In this document: positions 48,934-59,790 of the stretch, in pieces
Position numbering within the stretch: position 1 is the first letter of the stretch
Layout: every line of letters begins with the position of its first letter
From: Oxalobacteraceae sp. CFBP 8761
GTDB lineage: Bacteria; Pseudomonadota; Gammaproteobacteria; Burkholderiales; Burkholderiaceae_D
Assembly: GCA_014841595.1 (NCBI GenBank)
Contig: JACYUE010000002.1
Location: forward strand, 62,001 to 126,000
Direction: 5' to 3'
Length of the DNA: 64,000 bases
Position numbers and translations under genes: made by a program
Notes under the pieces: generated by a model
Database searches by the model: none
Told to the model about the DNA's origin: nothing
Seen by the model: the letters and a program-made list of their open reading frames with translations, nothing else

Positions 48934-50078
48934 CACACGCCTTTGACGGGCGCCTGGCCCACGGATGGTCTGCGCTGCAAACCCAGATGCATGGCGCCGT
49001 GTTCGAGCAGGCGCGCCAGCGCGTAACAGCACAGCAGCACCGGCAAATAGACGACAAAGGTCCAGGTTTGCACGTCGCCCAGAAGTGACCTGTACAGCCA
49101 CTGCGTGGCAAGCACGATGAACATGTGGAACAGGTACAGCTCATAACTGAGGCTTCCCATGCGCGCCAGCCATCCCAGACCACGGCGCGGCGCAGGTGGC
49201 TGCGCGTGAAAGGCCAGCAGCAGCAGGCAGGCGCCGACGCAAATCACATACAGGTTCGACTTGAACAGATGTCGGTAGACCACGTCCGACCAGCCCAATA
49301 CCAGCACAAGGCACAGCGCACCAGCCAGACCCATGATGCGGGCCCCTCGTTTGCCTGGCTGCCACCGGCGCGCCAGCAGTGCAGCGAGCACGCCCCAGGC
49401 CAGCGCGGCCATCCCGGGCAGGTATGCCTTTTCCCACCAGACCTCGTCGCTCATCGGCACCAGCGCGCGCAACGGTTGCAGTCCCAGCGCCAGCATGACC
49501 AGCATGCCGATCAGGACACGGCGCGGCAGCCACAGGCACAGCAGCGGAAAGCCCACGTAGAACACTTCTTCGATCGACAGTGACCACAGCACATCCCAGC
49601 CCGGCGGCGCCCAGCCAGTGCGGCCCTCGTACCAGTTGAACGTGAACGTCAGTGCCGAACCAAGCAAGCCGGCCAGCGACTGGCGGTCGGTCTCTGGCGC
49701 GAATCCCGGTACCTGGCACACGGCCAGCAGCGAGAGCAGCGTCAGGGCCAGGCCGAGCAGGGGCAGGATGCGCCGCGCGCGGGCGCGGTAGAAACGGCGC
49801 AGGTCGACCTGTCCAACGTCGCCATCGCGTTCGATGATACGCAGCGTGATCAGAAAGCCCGACAACGTGAAGAAGATGAAGACTGCTTCGTAGCCGTTGA
49901 AGCTGATGGCGTCGATCAGTCGCTTGGGCAGCCACTGGCCAAGCAGGCTTGGGCCCAGCGGCAGGCGAAACGGCAAGGCCAGATGGTGCACGATCACGAG
50001 CAGGATCGCCAGGCCACGCAGGCAATCGATGCCGACGTTGCGCCGCGCGGCGTGCCAGTGGGGACGGGAAGTCGTCAT
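48933..50078 (-). CDS. Acyltransferase 3 family membrane protein
   Basis: 381 residues, about ten helices, OafA/YrhL type. The family motif near the N-terminus is IDCLRGLAILLVIVHHLA, with the paired histidines, followed by FFTLSGFLITLRI and the RARRILPLL loop; SLSIEEVFYVGFP is the second mark. It would transfer acyl groups to a surface glycan or peptidoglycan. Start at 50078 preferred (GGAAAG upstream). It is coupled to the GT51-like gene, suggesting a shared cell-envelope role. Confidence 0.88.
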   Translation of the reverse strand: MTTSRPHWHAARRNVGIDCLRGLAILLVIVHHLALPFRLPLGPSLLGQWLPKRLIDAISFNGYEAVFIFFTLSGFLITLRIIERDGDVGQVDLRRFYRARARRILPLLGLALTLLSLLAVCQVPGFAPETDRQSLAGLLGSALTFTFNWYEGRTGWAPPGWDVLWSLSIEEVFYVGFPLLCLWLPRRVLIGMLVMLALGLQPLRALVPMSDEVWWEKAYLPGMAALAWGVLAALLARRWQPGKRGARIMGLAGALCLVLVLGWSDVVYRHLFKSNLYVICVGACLLLLAFHAQPPAPRRGLGWLARMGSLSYELYLFHMFIVLATQWLYRSLLGDVQTWTFVVYLPVLLCCYALARLLEHGAMHLGLQRRPSVGQAPVKGV

Positions 50079-50110
50079 GCGGTGCTTTCCAGGGTGATTG
50101 CTGCCATCGT

Positions 50111-50478
50111 CTACAGGGAGTGTTCCCAAACCAGGCGCCAGGTTGCGCGTACCCGATATGTCGCTACGCGCAGCAACGGCGCGTTGCCTTCGAACGTGCG
50201 CCGTTCGCGAACGTCTTGCTGCAGCAGGCCCGAGACCGACAGTCGCAGGCGCGATCTTGCATCACGCTTCCACAGTGTGTAAAGGTCAAGCTGGCGTTTC
50301 ATGCTGTCTGCATCGACGATCGATGCGCTGCTGCGGCTGACAACGCCGCTGGTGTGGGTATAGGTGCCGCCGACGTCGATGCGCCCGCTCGTGCCGCCAG
50401 CCGGTCGATCGTGGCCTTGCCTTCTAATTCGATGCCATGCACGGCCGCCCGGCCTGCATTGACCGACGTTGCGGTCCA
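50111..50478 (-). pseudogene. TonB-dependent receptor C-terminal remnant, frameshifted
   Basis: On the minus strand one frame reads TSVNAGRAAVHGIELEGKATIDRL, typical of a TonB-receptor barrel strand, up to about 50393; the reading then continues one frame over as GRIDVGGTYTHTSGVVS... to RVATYRVRATWRLVWEHSL and a stop at 50111. So the last barrel strands survive with one frameshift. Everything upstream is lost exactly where the repeat element begins (50479). Confidence 0.72.
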
Positions 50479-50562
50479 CGACTAAAAGCCGGGGTCAGGT
50501 CTGACATTCGGACACGAACTCGACTAAAAGCCGGGGTCAGGTCTGACATTCGGACACGAACT
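50479..50562 (+). repeat. Perfect 42-bp tandem duplication
   Basis: Two identical 42-base units, 50479-50520 and 50521-50562, with four bases of a third. Each contains the 31-base core (50487-50517 and 50529-50559) beginning AGCCGGGGTCAGG and ending TTCGGACACGA that recurs inverted on the right side of the element. Confidence 0.95.
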
Positions 50563-50626
50563 CGACAATTGGGTAGTCGGAACCAGCTTGCACCGGGCCA
50601 TGCTAATACCGGGCAAGAAGCCATTG

Positions 50627-50736
50627 CAAGTAGTTAGGGCTGAGGTCGTGTCCGAATGTCAGACCTGACCCCGGCTGTGCTCAAGTAGTTAGGGCTGAGG
50701 TCGTGTCCTAATGTCAGACCTTACCCCGGCTGTGCT
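50627..50736 (-). repeat. 55-bp tandem duplication, inverted core
   Basis: Units 50627-50681 and 50682-50736 have equal length and differ at two positions (CCGAATG/CCTAATG and CCTGACC/CCTTACC). The first unit carries the exact reverse complement of the 31-base core found in the left tandem pair (50646-50676). Confidence 0.95.
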
Positions 50737-50768
50737 GAATTTATGGATTAGAGTAAGCAGAGCAGAAA

Positions 50769-50795
50769 CAAAAAACGCGGCCGGGGCCGCGTTTT
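50769..50795 (-). terminator. Terminator after valS
   Basis: On the minus strand AACGCGGCC-CC-GGCCGCGTT forms a strong stem followed by TTTTGTTTC. It lies 20-45 bases past the valS stop. Confidence 0.88.
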
Positions 50796-50812
50796 CTTTG
50801 GGGACTGGCTGC

Positions 50813-53611
50813 TTACGCTGCTGCCAATTTCTCCAGCTGTTCCTGCATCTTGCTGAGCGTGGCCGAGAAGTTCGCCACGCGTTCCTGCTCCTGCGCCACG
50901 ACGGCGGCCGGGGCGCGGGCGACGAAGCTCTCGTTCGACAGCTTGCCGTTGGCCTTGGCGATTTCGCCGGCCACGCGTGCGATTTCCTTCGACAGGCGCT
51001 CGCGTTCGGCGGCGACGTCGATCTCGACCTTGAGCATCAGCTTGGTCGTGCCGACGATCGACACGGCCGCTGGCGATTCCGGCAGCGCATCGACGATCTG
51101 CACTTCGGCCAGCTTGCCCAGCAGCTGGATGTACGGTGCGAACACCGCCATGTCGGCGCGCCCGGCGTCGCTCGACGGTTCGACGATCAGCGGCACGCGC
51201 AGCGACGGCGCCAGCGACATCTCGCCGCGCAGGTTGCGGGTGGCGTCCACCAGCGCCTTCAACTGTTCCATCCAGGCTTCGGCGCCTTCGTCGATCTGCG
51301 TCGCATCGGCTTGCGGATACGGTTGCAGCATGATCGTCGGGCCGGTCTTGCCGGCCAGTGGTGCGATGCTCTGCCACAGTGCTTCGGTCACGAACGGAAT
51401 GATCGGATGCGCCAGGCGCAGGATCACTTCCAGCACGCGCAGCAGCGTGTAGCGCGTCGCGCGTTGCTGCGCTTCGGTGCCTTGCTGGACCTGGACTTTC
51501 GACACTTCCAGGTACCAGTCGCAGTATTCATCCCAGACGAACTTGTAGATGCTGTTGGCGATATTGTCGAAGCGGTAGTCGGCAAAGCCCTTGGCGACAT
51601 CCTGCTCGACGCGGTTCATCAGCGAGATGATCCAGCGATCGGCCTGAGATAAGTCTTCAGGCAATGGGGCGCCGCAATCCTTGCCTTCGGTGTTCATCAT
51701 CACGAAGCGGGTCGCATTCCACAGCTTGTTGCAGAAGTTGCGGTAGCCTTCGGCGCGGCCCAGGTCGAAGTTGATGTTACGGCCCAGCGACGCGTAGCTG
51801 GCCATCGTGAAGCGCACGGCGTCGGTGCCGAATGCCGGGATCCCTTCAGGGAATTCGCGGCGCGTGGCCTTGCCGATCTTTTCGGCGGCGCGCGGGTCCA
51901 TCAGACCCGTGGTGCGCTTGGCCACCAGCGTCTCGACGTCGATGCCGTCGATCAGGTCGATCGGGTCGAGCGTGTTGCCCTTCGACTTCGACATCTTCTG
52001 GCCCTGCGAATCGCGTACCAGGCCGTGCACGTAGACGGTCTCGAACGGCACCTTGCCAGTGAAGTGCGCGGTCATCATGACCATGCGCGCGACCCAGAAG
52101 AAGATGATGTCGAAGCCCGTGACCAGCACCGACGACGGCAGGAACATCTTCATGTCGGGCGTTTCTTCGGGCCAGCCCATGGTCGAGAAGGGTACCAGCG
52201 CCGACGAGAACCACGTGTCGAGCACGTCGTCGTCGCGGCGCAGTGCGCCGGTGATGCCGGCAGCTGCGGCCTTGGCCTGCGCTTCGGCTTCATCGCGCGC
52301 GACGACGATCTGGCCGTCTTCGGCGAACCAGGCCGGAATGCGGTGGCCCCACCACAGCTGGCGTGAAATGCACCAGTCCTGGATGTTGCCCAGCCACTGG
52401 TTGTAGGTCGTGCTCCAGTTTTCGGGGACGAACTTGATCTCGCCGCTGGCGACTTTTTCCAGCGCGACGTCGGTGATCGACTTGCCCGGATTGAACGTGC
52501 CTTCCGGCGCCGGCTTGGTCATCGCGACAAACCACTGGTCGGTGAGCATCGGCTCGATCACGACGTTGGTGCGATCGCCCCGCGGGACCATCAGCTTGTG
52601 CGGCTTGATCTGTTCCATCAGGCCCAATGCTTCGAGGTCGGCGACGATCTGCTTGCGCGCGGCGAAGCGGTCCAGCCCCTGATACTGGGCCGGGCCGTTT
52701 TCGTTGATCTTGGCGTCGAGCGTGAAGATGCTGATCGGTGCGAGGCCGGCGCGCTGGCCGACCGCGTAATCGTTGAAGTCGTGGGCCGGCGTGATCTTCA
52801 CGCAGCCGGTGCCGAATTCTTTATCGACGTAGCTGTCGGCGATGATCGGGATTTCACGACCGGTCAATGGCAGCGTGAGCGTCTTGCCATGCAAATGCAG
52901 GTAGCGCTCATCGGTCGGGTCGACCGCGACGGCGACGTCGCCCAGCATCGTTTCAGGGCGCGTGGTGGCGACCGTCAGGTGGCCGCTGCCGTCGGTGAGC
53001 GGGTACTGGATGTACCACATGAAGCCGTCTTCTTCCTGCGAATCGACTTCGAGGTCGGACACGGCCGTGCCCAGCACCGGGTCCCAGTTCACCAGGCGCT
53101 TGCCGCGGTAGATCAGGCCCTGCTCGTACAGGCGCACGAAGACTTCGACCACCGATTTCGAGCGCGGCTCGTCCATCGTGAAGTATTCGCGCTGCCAGTC
53201 TGGCGACGTGCCCAGGCGGCGCATCTGGCCGGTAATGGTGCTGCCCGATTTTTCTTTCCACTCCCAGACTTTTTCGAGGAATGCGTCGCGGCCCAGGTCA
53301 TGGCGCGAAATCTTTTGCGCGTCCAGCTGGCGTTCGACGACGATCTGGGTGGCGATGCCGGCGTGGTCGGTGCCCGGGACCCATGCGGTGTTGTAGCCGC
53401 GCATGCGGTAGTAGCGCGTCAGGCCATCCATGATCGTCTGGTTGAACGCGTGGCCCATGTGCAGGGTACCGGTGACGTTCGGCGGCGGCAGCTGGGTACT
53501 GAAAGAGGGCTTGCCCTCGTCCATGGTCGCGGCAAAGTAGCCGCGCTGTTCCCACTCTGCGCGCCAGAACTGTTCAATATCGGCTGGCTCGAAAGACTTG
53601 GCTAATTCCAT
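50813..53611 (-). CDS. valS: Valyl-tRNA synthetase
   Basis: 932 residues, class I synthetase. HIGH motif is HMGH (51-54) in [21 protein letters not shown] lies in [14 protein letters not shown]. The editing domain (about 190-380), the anticodon-binding domain (about 640-800) and the C-terminal coiled-coil arm (about 870-932, [18 protein letters not shown]) are all present, so the gene is full length. It is divergent from the thiamine operon and ends before its terminator. Confidence 0.97.
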   Translation of the reverse strand: MELAKSFEPADIEQFWRAEWEQRGYFAATMDEGKPSFSTQLPPPNVTGTLHMGHAFNQTIMDGLTRYYRMRGYNTAWVPGTDHAGIATQIVVERQLDAQKISRHDLGRDAFLEKVWEWKEKSGSTITGQMRRLGTSPDWQREYFTMDEPRSKSVVEVFVRLYEQGLIYRGKRLVNWDPVLGTAVSDLEVDSQEEDGFMWYIQYPLTDGSGHLTVATTRPETMLGDVAVAVDPTDERYLHLHGKTLTLPLTGREIPIIADSYVDKEFGTGCVKITPAHDFNDYAVGQRAGLAPISIFTLDAKINENGPAQYQGLDRFAARKQIVADLEALGLMEQIKPHKLMVPRGDRTNVVIEPMLTDQWFVAMTKPAPEGTFNPGKSITDVALEKVASGEIKFVPENWSTTYNQWLGNIQDWCISRQLWWGHRIPAWFAEDGQIVVARDEAEAQAKAAAAGITGALRRDDDVLDTWFSSALVPFSTMGWPEETPDMKMFLPSSVLVTGFDIIFFWVARMVMMTAHFTGKVPFETVYVHGLVRDSQGQKMSKSKGNTLDPIDLIDGIDVETLVAKRTTGLMDPRAAEKIGKATRREFPEGIPAFGTDAVRFTMASYASLGRNINFDLGRAEGYRNFCNKLWNATRFVMMNTEGKDCGAPLPEDLSQADRWIISLMNRVEQDVAKGFADYRFDNIANSIYKFVWDEYCDWYLEVSKVQVQQGTEAQQRATRYTLLRVLEVILRLAHPIIPFVTEALWQSIAPLAGKTGPTIMLQPYPQADATQIDEGAEAWMEQLKALVDATRNLRGEMSLAPSLRVPLIVEPSSDAGRADMAVFAPYIQLLGKLAEVQIVDALPESPAAVSIVGTTKLMLKVEIDVAAERERLSKEIARVAGEIAKANGKLSNESFVARAPAAVVAQEQERVANFSATLSKMQEQLEKLAAA

Positions 53612-53643
53612 GATGTGGTGGCGTGTGATGTGCGAAAAAGACC

Positions 53644-53668
53644 ATTATAAATTACAAGCGCGTATAAT
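53644..53668. promoter_or_regulatory. Divergent -10 boxes for valS and thiC
   Basis: A minus-strand TATAAT (53644-53649) faces valS and a plus-strand TATAAT (53663-53668) faces thiC, 13 bases apart. The -35 regions are poor on both sides. The thiC box lies about 36 bases before the riboswitch. Confidence 0.55.
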
Positions 53669-53703
53669 TTACCGCGCTGGACGGGGATTGCTCGTCCGGC
53701 ACA

Positions 53704-55807
<2,104 letters not shown>

Positions 55808-56011
55808 ATGACGTCCATCGAAGTCAATGGCGCGCCGTGCGGCGTGCCACCGGGCCAGACGCTCGCCGGGCTGCTCGAGCAGCTGGACCTGAGCGGGCAG
55901 GGGATGGCGCTGGCCGTGAACCGCGAGGTGGTACCACGCCAGCAGTGGCCCACGCGCCGCCTGCAGGCGCAGGACCGGGTCGATATCGTGCGCGCCATCG
56001 GTGGCGGCTAA
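55808..56011 (+). CDS. thiS: Sulfur carrier protein ThiS
   Basis: 67 residues, ubiquitin-like. The C-terminal Gly-Gly needed for adenylation and thiocarboxylate formation is present (VRAIGGG). It supplies sulfur for thiazole formation by ThiG. It starts immediately after the thiC stop and is followed by thiG after 11 bases. Confidence 0.95.
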   Translation: MTSIEVNGAPCGVPPGQTLAGLLEQLDLSGQGMALAVNREVVPRQQWPTRRLQAQDRVDIVRAIGGG

Positions 56012-56022
56012 AGGAGAACAGG

Positions 56023-56841
56023 ATGAATATCATGAACGAAAACATGAAACGAGACGGGCAACCGGATGTACTCACCATCGCCGGGCGCGCCTACCACTCG
56101 CGCCTGCTGGTCGGCAGCGGCAAATACCGCGACCTGGCGCAAACGCGCGAGGCCACGCTGGCAGCCGGCGCCGAGATCATCACGGTGGCGATTCGCCGCG
56201 TGAACATCGGCCAGGACCCGAACGCGCCCAGCCTGCTCGACGTGCTGCCGCCGTCCGACTTCACCATCCTGCCCAACACGGCCGGCTGCTTCAATGCGAA
56301 GGACGCGGTCTACACGTTGCAGATGGCGCGCGAGCTGCTGGGCGGGCGCAACCTCGTCAAGCTCGAGGTGCTGGGCGACACCACCACGCTGTTCCCGCAC
56401 ATGCCCGAAACACTCAAGGCCGCCGAAACGCTGGTGCGTGACGGTTTCGACGTGATGGTCTACTGCAGCGACGATCCGATCCAGGCCCGCATCCTGCAGG
56501 AGATCGGCTGCGTGGCCGTGATGCCGCTGGCGTCGCTGATCGGCTCGGGGATGGGCATCCTCAACCCGTGGAACCTGTCGCTGATCATCGAGCAGGCCAC
56601 GGTGCCGGTGCTGGTCGACGCCGGTGTGGGCACGGCATCGGATGCGGCGATCGCCATGGAACTCGGCTGCGACGGTGTGCTGATGAACACTGCGATTGCC
56701 GGCGCGCGCGACCCGGTGCGCATGGCGCGCGCGATGAAGCATGCGGTGCTGGCCGGGCGCGATGCGTATCTGGCGGGGCGCATGCCGAAGCGTTTCGCGG
56801 CCTCGCCATCGTCGCCGGTCGAGGGCAAGGTCACCCCATGA
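56023..56841 (+). CDS. thiG: Thiazole synthase
   Basis: 272 residues, TIM barrel forming the thiazole phosphate with ThiS-thiocarboxylate. Catalytic Lys lies in [10 protein letters not shown] (Schiff base); [22 protein letters not shown] and [35 protein letters not shown] are diagnostic. The start at 56023 has AAGGAG 6 bases upstream; the annotated N-terminus has a short, variable extension ([13 protein letters not shown]). ATGA overlap with thiD. Confidence 0.96.
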   Translation: MNIMNENMKRDGQPDVLTIAGRAYHSRLLVGSGKYRDLAQTREATLAAGAEIITVAIRRVNIGQDPNAPSLLDVLPPSDFTILPNTAGCFNAKDAVYTLQMARELLGGRNLVKLEVLGDTTTLFPHMPETLKAAETLVRDGFDVMVYCSDDPIQARILQEIGCVAVMPLASLIGSGMGILNPWNLSLIIEQATVPVLVDAGVGTASDAAIAMELGCDGVLMNTAIAGARDPVRMARAMKHAVLAGRDAYLAGRMPKRFAASPSSPVEGKVTP

Positions 56842-57581
56842 CACCGTGCGTGCTGGTCTTCGCCGGGCTCGATCCCGGCGGCGGCGCGGGCCTGGCGGCC
56901 GACATCCTGGCCATTGCCGCGCAGGGCGCCCACGCGCTGCCGGTGGCCACGGCGCTGACCTGCCAGGACAACAACCACGTGTTCGAGGCGCACCCGGTCG
57001 ACGCCGGCCTGGTCGCGCGCCAGGCCGCGCCGCTGGTTGCTGCCTTCGACATCCGCGCCGTCAAGCTGGGCATCCCCGGCAACGCGGCCAATGCGGCGGC
57101 AATCGCGGACGTCATCCGCAGCCTGCGCACGCGGCAGCCGGCGCTGCCGGTAGTACTGGATCCGGTGCTGGCCAGCGGTCATGGCGATGCGCTGGGGCAG
57201 GGCAGCGCCAGCGCCTCCTTGTCCGATTTGCTGACGCTGGCGACGATCGTGCTGCCCAATCTGCCCGAACGCGATGCGCTGGACATGCCAGGCACCATGC
57301 AGATGCTCGTCACGGGTGGCCACGCGCCGGGCGACACGGTGATCAACCGCTGGCTGCAGGACGGTCAAGTGTTGCGCGAGTGGCGCTGGCCGCGCCTGCC
57401 CGATACCTACCATGGCAGCGGCTGCACGCTGGCTGCCGCACTGGCGGCGCGCCTGGCGCTGGGCGAGTCGATGGCCATCGCCCTCGAGCACGCCCAGGCC
57501 TATACACACGCGACGCTGGCGCAATCGTTTGCGATCGCACCGGGCCAGCGCATCCCGCGCCGCCTGTGCCAACCACATTGA
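56838..57581 (+). CDS. thiD: Hydroxymethylpyrimidine (phosphate) kinase
   Basis: 247 residues, ribokinase fold; phosphorylates HMP-phosphate to the diphosphate. The start [23 protein letters not shown] is typical, as are [22 protein letters not shown] and the anion-hole/catalytic [21 protein letters not shown]. It is slightly shorter than E. coli ThiD (266). Coupled to thiG by a 4-base overlap. Confidence 0.94.
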   Translation: MTPCVLVFAGLDPGGGAGLAADILAIAAQGAHALPVATALTCQDNNHVFEAHPVDAGLVARQAAPLVAAFDIRAVKLGIPGNAANAAAIADVIRSLRTRQPALPVVLDPVLASGHGDALGQGSASASLSDLLTLATIVLPNLPERDALDMPGTMQMLVTGGHAPGDTVINRWLQDGQVLREWRWPRLPDTYHGSGCTLAAALAARLALGESMAIALEHAQAYTHATLAQSFAIAPGQRIPRRLCQPH

Positions 57582-57591
57582 AGGAGCCACT

Positions 57592-58206
57592 ATGAAGGGC
57601 TTGTATCTCGTCACACCGAACTGGAACGACACCGACCGGCTGCTGGCCGCCACCGACGCTGCGCTGAGCGCCGGCGCAGCGCTCGTGCAATACCGGCACA
57701 AGGAGGCCGACGCGCGCCTGCGTCTCGAGCAGGCCACGGCGCTGCTGGCGTTGTGCCGCCGCCACGGCTGCCCGTTCGTCATCAACGACCATCTCGACCT
57801 GTGCCAGGCGCTCGACGCCGATGGCGTGCACCTGGGCCACACGGATGGGGGGATCGCGGATGCCCGCGCGCTGCTGGGCCGGGACAAGATCGTCGGTGCC
57901 TCGTGCTACGGTGACCTGGCGCTGGCGCGTGCCGCGCGCGACGCCGGTGCCAGTTACCTTGCCTTTGGTGGCTTTTATCCGTCCCCGGTCAAAAAATACA
58001 CGTTCGTGACGCCACCGGCACTGCTCGACCAGGCGCGCGCCGAGTTCACGCTGCCTCTCGTCGTCATCGGCGGCATGACGCCGGCCAACGCCGCGCCGCT
58101 GGTCGCGCGGGGCGCCGACATGGTCGCGGCGATCACGAGCGTGTACGGCGCGGCCGAACCGCAGGCAGCCGCGCACGCATTCGGGAGCCTGTTTTCGGCC
58201 GGCTGA
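57592..58206 (+). CDS. thiE: Thiamine-phosphate synthase
   Basis: 204 residues, TIM barrel joining HMP-diphosphate and thiazole phosphate. Marks: GLYLVTPNW, VQYRHKEADARLRLEQA, FVINDHLDL with DADGVHLGH, IVGASCYGD, YLAFGGFYPSPVKKY and PLVVIGGMTPANA. AAGGAG lies 5 bases before the ATG. Last gene of the thi operon; no thiO (glycine oxidase) or thiH is present here. Confidence 0.95.
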   Translation: MKGLYLVTPNWNDTDRLLAATDAALSAGAALVQYRHKEADARLRLEQATALLALCRRHGCPFVINDHLDLCQALDADGVHLGHTDGGIADARALLGRDKIVGASCYGDLALARAARDAGASYLAFGGFYPSPVKKYTFVTPPALLDQARAEFTLPLVVIGGMTPANAAPLVARGADMVAAITSVYGAAEPQAAAHAFGSLFSAG

Positions 58207-58244
58207 ACCTACAATGGCAGTACTTACGACTTTGTCCTGCCGCC

Positions 58245-58958
58245 ATGATCGCTCCGCGCCTGTTCATCCATACCCGCCGCCATCCTTCCGCCATTCTGCT
58301 GCTGGTGCAGCTGCTCGGCATGCTGTCCTATCCGTTCATCGAGGGCACGCGTGCCGGCCAGGTGGCGTTCAACTGCTTCGGCATCGTGGTGCTGGCGTTT
58401 GCCATCCGCATGGTGCGGCGCACGCCCGGCGAGGTGCGCGTGAGCTGGGCGCTGGCGGTGCCCATCATCTTCCTGCTGCTGGCGCAGATCCTGCTCGGCT
58501 ATAACCACCTGCTGGCCTGGTCGTCGGGGCTGGAGGCGCTGTTCTACTTTTATGCGGCCGGCAGCCTGATCGCCTACATGATGGAAGACGAACGGGCCAC
58601 GACCGACGAGCTGTTCGCGGCCGGCGCCACGTTCACGCTGCTGGCCTGGGCGTTCACGCACATGTACATCCTGCTGCAGGAAGTCCAGCCCGGCACCTTT
58701 GCCGCCGCCGTCAATGCGGGCGCGCCGCGCACCTGGACCGAACTCAATTACCTGAGCTTTGCGCTGCTCTCGAGCACGGGCATCGGCGACGTGATTCCGC
58801 TGACCCCACCGGCGCGGGCGCTGGCCAGCGTCGAGATGCTGGTCGGTTTGATGTACCTGGCGGTGGTCGTGGCGCGGCTGATTGCCTTCACGACCCGCAA
58901 CCGGATTGAGGTCGGCCGCGCACGCAAGCGCAAGCTGGAAGAGTGGGAACAGGATTAA
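58245..58958 (+). CDS. Ion channel protein, K+-channel-like pore
   Basis: 237 residues with about six hydrophobic helices. The pore loop and last helix are at the C-terminus: LSFALLSSTGIGDVIPLTP followed by ALASVEMLVGLMYLAVVVARLI. The filter TGIGD resembles the K+ signature TxGYGD with Ile at the Tyr position. The C-terminus is short and charged. The gene follows thiE by 38 bases, but a functional link is not evident. Confidence 0.82.
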   Translation: MIAPRLFIHTRRHPSAILLLVQLLGMLSYPFIEGTRAGQVAFNCFGIVVLAFAIRMVRRTPGEVRVSWALAVPIIFLLLAQILLGYNHLLAWSSGLEALFYFYAAGSLIAYMMEDERATTDELFAAGATFTLLAWAFTHMYILLQEVQPGTFAAAVNAGAPRTWTELNYLSFALLSSTGIGDVIPLTPPARALASVEMLVGLMYLAVVVARLIAFTTRNRIEVGRARKRKLEEWEQD

Positions 58959-59017
58959 GCCACACGGCAGAGATTGCTTGCTAGAATCGTTGTCCGATAA
59001 CCAACAGGAGCACGTGC

Positions 59018-59542
59018 ATGGCGCACCAACTGGCTGCTTTCACGATCCGCAATTTCACGCCGGATGCATGGCCGGCCTATCGCGCGCTCCGCCTGCGCGC
59101 GCTCGAAGATGCCCCCGACGCCTTTGGCAGCACGCTGGCCGACGAATCCACGCGGCCGTCCGAAGAATGGGCGGCGCGTCTGGCGCGTGCGGCGACGTCC
59201 GGCATCGACCATCCATTGGTAGCCGACGTCGCTGGCAATCTTGCCGGACTGGCCTGGGCGAAGGTCGACGCGGACGACCCGGCCCTCGTGAACCTGTTCC
59301 AGATGTGGGTGGCGCCTGAAGCACGCGGGCAGGGCGTGGCCGCTGGCTTGCTGGCCGAAGCGGTGCGCTGGGCGCAGGCGCGCGGCGCAACTGCTATGCA
59401 GCTTGGGGTCAATTGCGCCAACGATGGAGCAGTGCGTCTATATAGGCGCGCCGGCTTTGTCGCGACGGGGTGGCAAGAGCCGATGCGGCCAGGATCGGAT
59501 CAGGTCGAGCAGCGCATGCGTCTGGTCATCGCACCAGTGTGA
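59018..59542 (+). CDS. GNAT-family N-acetyltransferase
   Basis: 174 residues. Motif A for acetyl-CoA is in LFQMWVAPEARGQGVAAGLL (residues 90-109), followed by NCANDGAVRLYRRAGFVATG in motif B. The substrate (small molecule, antibiotic, protein N-terminus) cannot be told. AGGAG lies 7 bases before the ATG. Stand-alone gene. Confidence 0.9.
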   Translation: MAHQLAAFTIRNFTPDAWPAYRALRLRALEDAPDAFGSTLADESTRPSEEWAARLARAATSGIDHPLVADVAGNLAGLAWAKVDADDPALVNLFQMWVAPEARGQGVAAGLLAEAVRWAQARGATAMQLGVNCANDGAVRLYRRAGFVATGWQEPMRPGSDQVEQRMRLVIAPV

Positions 59543-59790
59543 ACATCAGGCTGGTGCGGGGCGCGCGGCGCGCTGAACACCGCTTGTTACCACGTTTTTG
59601 ATTCAAAGTAGAAATATTTCCTTAATAAACTATTAGTGTGCATAAGCGCGCTACCGCACAGTAGTGCGAGTGCCGAAAAGCAATAGTCCGTTCCGGTTCG
59701 CGCTTGCCTGGCAGGCGCCGACCCGATTTCCGTCCTTGGCATGAGTCTCATGCCAAGCAGCTCCGGAAATTGTCTTGAACAGGGAACGAC
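59543..59790. promoter_or_regulatory. Leader region of the DUF3494 lipoprotein gene
   Basis: AT-rich from about 59590 to 59640, a likely promoter zone, with no clear -35/-10 pair. Two hairpins lie downstream: CGCAC-AGTA-GTGCG (59655-59668) and TTGGCATGA-GTC-TCATGCCAA (59737-59757). No known riboswitch class was recognised. AGGGA lies 7 bases before the ATG at 59791. Confidence 0.45.

Larger units (their letters stand above)
50479..50736. mobile_element. Compact element with two direct and two inverted repeat copies
   Basis: A 258-base non-coding element: two tandem 42-bp units, a 64-base centre without a gene, then two tandem 55-bp units that carry the core in reverse orientation. The core (GGGGTCAGGTCTGAC...) is like sequences I recall near REP-associated tyrosine transposase (Y1) genes, which suggests a non-autonomous mobilised element. 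It abuts the TonB-receptor remnant and lies 32 bases from the valS terminator. Classification is inference. Confidence 0.6.

Noticed and set aside
50424..50637. Short frames with repeated RVRMSDLTPAFS or its reverse
   Set aside because: They are translations of the 42-bp tandem repeat, not proteins.
50479..50736. Possible CRISPR array
   Set aside because: The repeat copies are directly adjacent with no spacers, and half are inverted; no cas gene is present.
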